The translations under genes and the position numbers were made by a program. This document shows positions 62,048 through 64,000 of a DNA stretch of 64,000 nucleotides, piece after piece (position 1 is the stretch's first letter; every line of letters begins with the position of its first letter). The stretch is from an uncultured bacterium (lineage in GTDB: Bacteria > Cyanobacteriota > Vampirovibrionia > Gastranaerophilales > Gastranaerophilaceae). The notes beneath the pieces were generated by a model. That model was not told where the DNA came from. It made no database searches and saw only the letters and a program-made list of their open reading frames with translations. Location of the stretch: positions 147,465-211,464 of the forward strand of contig CACZFL010000005.1 of NCBI GenBank assembly GCA_902780525.1. Reading direction: 5' to 3'.

Positions 62048-62073
62048 GCCCCCCTGGACCGCGTATATACTAT

Positions 62074-62409
62074 TTACACGTCGAGTGATTCACCACATTT
62101 TTTACAAACGCGAACCTTTTTTCCGTCAACGATTTTGTGTGCTACTCTTGTTGCTTTTTCACAAGCAGGGCAAACAATCATAACGTTTGAAGAATCAAGA
62201 GGAGCTTCCTTCTTGATTAATCCGCCCTGAATGCCGTAAGCCGGATTAGCTTTTGTAGCTTTGGTAACCATATTAGCGCCTTCAACAATTACCTTACCTT
62301 CTGAAGGTATAGCCTTTTTGATGTTACCTTGTTTTCCTTTATCTTTGCCTGCTGTAATGATGACTCTGTCACCTGTTTTAACATGCAAGCTTTTCTTTGA
62401 ATTTGCCAT
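62074..62409 (-). CDS. rplX: Ribosomal protein uL24 with C-terminal zinc ribbon
   Basis: 111 residues. KOW motif region VKTGDRVIITAGKDKGKQG (10-28), followed by SNVMIVCPACEKATRVAHKI and RVCKKCG, two Cys pairs that make a zinc ribbon as in several non-proteobacterial uL24 proteins. Assembly initiator of the large subunit. The start has AGAAATAAAAA upstream (weak SD: GGAG 7-11 nt before). Confidence 0.95.
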   Translation of the reverse strand: MANSKKSLHVKTGDRVIITAGKDKGKQGNIKKAIPSEGKVIVEGANMVTKATKANPAYGIQGGLIKKEAPLDSSNVMIVCPACEKATRVAHKIVDGKKVRVCKKCGESLDV

Positions 62410-62465
62410 TTTTTATTTCTCCATTTTAATTGTGAGGGACTTATAGCTTTTTCTTTATAGAAAAA

Positions 62466-62834
62466 CTATATTACCTCAGGTGCAAGTGAAACTATTTTCA
62501 TGAAGTTCTTATCACGAAGTTCTCTTGCTACAGGTCCAAATACACGGGTTCCTCTCGGGTTACCGTCTTTTGCGATAATTACTGCAGCATTTTCATCAAA
62601 TCTGATAACTGAACCGTCAGCACGTTTGATATCGTGTTTTGTTCTAACGATAACAGCCTTAACGACTTCAGATTTTTTAACTGTCATATTAGGAGTTGCG
62701 TCCTTAACAGTTGCTACAACAACATCACCAACTGATGCAAATTTCTTATTAGAGCTACCCATTACACGGATAACCAATAATTCCTTAGCACCTGTGTTAT
62801 CTGCGACTACCAGTCTTGTTTCTTGTTGTATCAT
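62466..62834 (-). CDS. rplN: Ribosomal protein uL14
   Basis: 122 residues, the universal length: [20 protein letters not shown] at the N-terminus, [20 protein letters not shown] and the C-terminal [11 protein letters not shown]. Contacts 16S rRNA at intersubunit bridges. The 79-nt spacer before it carries two hairpins. Confidence 0.97.
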   Translation of the reverse strand: MIQQETRLVVADNTGAKELLVIRVMGSSNKKFASVGDVVVATVKDATPNMTVKKSEVVKAVIVRTKHDIKRADGSVIRFDENAAVIIAKDGNPRGTRVFGPVARELRDKNFMKIVSLAPEVI

Positions 62835-62856
62835 TTTTCTTTTCCTTTTCTCTTTT

Positions 62857-62902
62857 GTTGAGCTTCGCCCAACCTACTTTTCAGCGCATTACTTGTGTAA
62901 TG
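62857..62902 (-). other. Two hairpins in the rpsQ-rplN spacer
   Basis: On the minus strand CATTAC-ACAA-GTAATG (62902-62887) and GTTGGGC-GAA-GCTCAAC (62873-62857, one G-U). They may be mRNA-processing or ribosomal-protein autoregulation sites; there is no T-tract for termination. Confidence 0.35.
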
Positions 62903-62913
62903 ATGATTAATTA

Positions 62914-63159
62914 CTACTTAGCTTTTTCAACGATAGATTCAAGAACCCATCTTTTGTCGCCTGAAATTGGTTTTGATTCGATAATTCTTACAATATCGCC
63001 AACACCGCATTCATTCTTTTCATCATGAGCTTTGTAGTTTTTGTTTGATTCAATAATTTTCTTATATTTTGGGTGCGGATCGTAAGATGCAACTTTAACT
63101 ACAATAGTTTTGTCCATCTTGTCTGATATTACTACACCTTGTTTTTCTTTCTTAGGCAT
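62914..63159 (-). CDS. rpsQ: Ribosomal protein uS17
   Basis: 81 residues: KQGVVISDKMDKTIVVKV, YKKIIESNKNYKAHDEKNEC, GDIVRIIESKPISGDKRW. Normal length. Binds the 5' domain of 16S rRNA. Its start overlaps rpmC by 8 nt. Confidence 0.96.
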   Translation of the reverse strand: MPKKEKQGVVISDKMDKTIVVKVASYDPHPKYKKIIESNKNYKAHDEKNECGVGDIVRIIESKPISGDKRWVLESIVEKAK

Positions 63160-63355
63160 TTTTTACCTCATTTTCTTTTTCTACAATAACAGTTTTTGCT
63201 TGTGCAATAGCTTTTTTAGTCTTTGAAATCTCTGCTGTATTTTCAAGTTTGTGCATAGACAACTTGATTCTAGCATCTAACAAAGCTTTCTTAGAATCTA
63301 AAACGAATTGCTTAAGTTCTTCAACTGTTTTTTCACGCATTTCACTTAATTTCAT
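63152..63355 (-). CDS. rpmC: Ribosomal protein uL29
   Basis: 67 residues, two helices: MKLSEMREKTVEELKQFVLD and LSMHKLENTAEISKTKKAIA. Located at the tunnel exit, where it helps dock SRP and trigger factor. Between the uL16 frame (12 nt) and rpsQ (overlap). Confidence 0.94.
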   Translation of the reverse strand: MKLSEMREKTVEELKQFVLDSKKALLDARIKLSMHKLENTAEISKTKKAIAQAKTVIVEKENEVKNA

Positions 63356-63367
63356 TGTTTTATTTCC

Positions 63368-64000
63368 TTATGCTTGTGGTTCTTTCTCTATAACTTTAAC
63401 CTTGATAGGAAGTTTTTGTGCAGCAAGCTCTAAAGCATGGACTGCAACGTTTCTGTCAAAGTAGTCAAGTTCAAATAAGATTCTGTTTGGTTTTACAACC
63501 GCTACCCAGTATTCAACGTTACCTTTACCTGAACCCATACGAGTTTCAGCAGGTTTTGCTGTAATCGGTTTATCCGGGAATATTTTAATCCAAACGTTAC
63601 CGCCACGTTTGATTTCTCTTGTCATAGCACGTCTTGCTGCTTCTATCTGACGGCTAGTAATCCAGCCGGGTTCAAGAGCTCTGAGTGCATAACGACCGAA
63701 TTCGAAATCTACACCTCTTGTTTCGGTGCCTTTCATTCTACCTTTCATTTGTTTGCGGTATTTTGTTTTTTTCGGCATTAACATTATATTGATGTTCATA
63801 TCTGCTTTTTCACCAGGCATTAAGTTGCCTTTGAAAATCCAAACTTTAACACCAATCTTACCCATGATTGTATCTGCTTCAGTAAAACCGTAGTCAACGT
63901 CAGCTCTAAGAGTTTGAAGAGGAATTCTTCCTTCTTTAGCCCATTCTGAACGAGCGATTTCAGCACCGCCTAAACGACCTGATACCATAATTTTGATACC
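63368..64000 (-). CDS. rpsC-rplP: uS3 C-terminus fused in frame to uL16 (5' truncated by window)
   Basis: The frame is open to the window edge. Its first part is the end of uS3 ([26 protein letters not shown]), and without a stop it continues through [13 protein letters not shown] into a complete 138-residue uL16 that begins [11 protein letters not shown] at 63784 and ends at 63368. uL16 landmarks: [28 protein letters not shown] and [19 protein letters not shown]. The uL16 ATG has no SD. Dropping one A from the AAAAA run just upstream would give a TGA stop for uS3, so a sequencing indel or programmed slippage are alternatives to a true fusion. Confidence 0.8.
   Translation of the reverse strand, partial: GIKIMVSGRLGGAEIARSEWAKEGRIPLQTLRADVDYGFTEADTIMGKIGVKVWIFKGNLMPGEKADMNINIMLMPKKTKYRKQMKGRMKGTETRGVDFEFGRYALRALEPGWITSRQIEAARRAMTREIKRGGNVWIKIFPDKPITAKPAETRMGSGKGNVEYWVAVVKPNRILFELDYFDRNVAVHALELAAQKLPIKVKVIEKEPQA

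Overview
The window is AT-rich, densely coding bacterial DNA. The best fit is a non-photosynthetic relative of Cyanobacteria (Melainabacteria/Vampirovibrionia, probably a gut Gastranaerophilales-type genome). Evidence read from the sequence: an ATP synthase operon a-c-b'-b-delta-alpha-gamma with two b-type subunits and no beta/epsilon, as in cyanobacteria; an AAA+ ATPase of the Ycf46 type next to a Ycf35 (DUF1257)-like and a DUF2997-like protein; a GHL10-type lipoprotein-glycosidase-like protein; no photosynthesis genes; many lineage-specific hypothetical proteins. KdsD (KDO pathway) and an LptF/LptG permease point to an LPS outer membrane, and FlaG, FliS and a FliT-like protein point to flagella. 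The species assignment is inference.

Layout. 1-8 kb: a membrane protein, kdsD, tcdA, a glycosyltransferase pair, the bifunctional (p)ppGpp enzyme, agmatinase. 8-16 kb: lineage-specific helical proteins, a secreted VWA protein, a HEAT-repeat protein, a DprA/SLOG-like protein, pcrA. 16-21 kb: a GH108 muramidase, then a minus-strand operon nifU-orf85-nifS-mscS-rlmH that runs into a candidate small RNA. 21-28 kb: a repeat protein, murT-pdxJ, trhP-like U32 protein, yqeG, an aminotransferase. 28-30 kb: HU and the flaG-fliS-fliT-like cluster. 30-41 kb: asparaginase, ispF, GHL10 hydrolase, M20 peptidase, glyQ, two tandem APC permeases, pgi. 42-49 kb: an XRE regulator with repeated operators, miaA, secreted TPR/NHL, WG and glycine-zipper proteins, membrane proteins, a LuxR-type response regulator, LptF/G. 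49.7-54.5 kb: a cassette of two related proteins (one with a ComEA-like HhH tail), a radical-SAM activase, Ycf46-like ATPase, DUF1257 and DUF2997 proteins. 54.5-59.6 kb: ATP synthase. 59.6-61.1 kb: a heavily regulated orphan membrane protein. 61.2-64 kb: a minus-strand ribosomal protein cluster.

Most unusual signals: (1) upstream of the membrane protein at 59885, a consensus promoter with a palindrome on its start site, then a trpL-like 18-residue leader with tandem Trp codons inside a hairpin whose 3' arm has a second possible partner; (2) ribosomal oddities: uS3 and uL16 read as one uninterrupted frame, uL5 lacks about 25 conserved residues, and the cluster stops after uS14; (3) the Ycf46/DUF1257/DUF2997/radical-SAM cassette; (4) a candidate small RNA with an exposed CCTCCTCCCC anti-Shine-Dalgarno stretch; (5) a recurring TAGGGGTAAATAT motif at gene ends; (6) several promoters placed so close to start codons that the mRNAs should be leaderless.

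No CRISPR array, complete tRNA, rRNA, insertion sequence or prophage was seen. No gap between genes exceeds about 300 bases.
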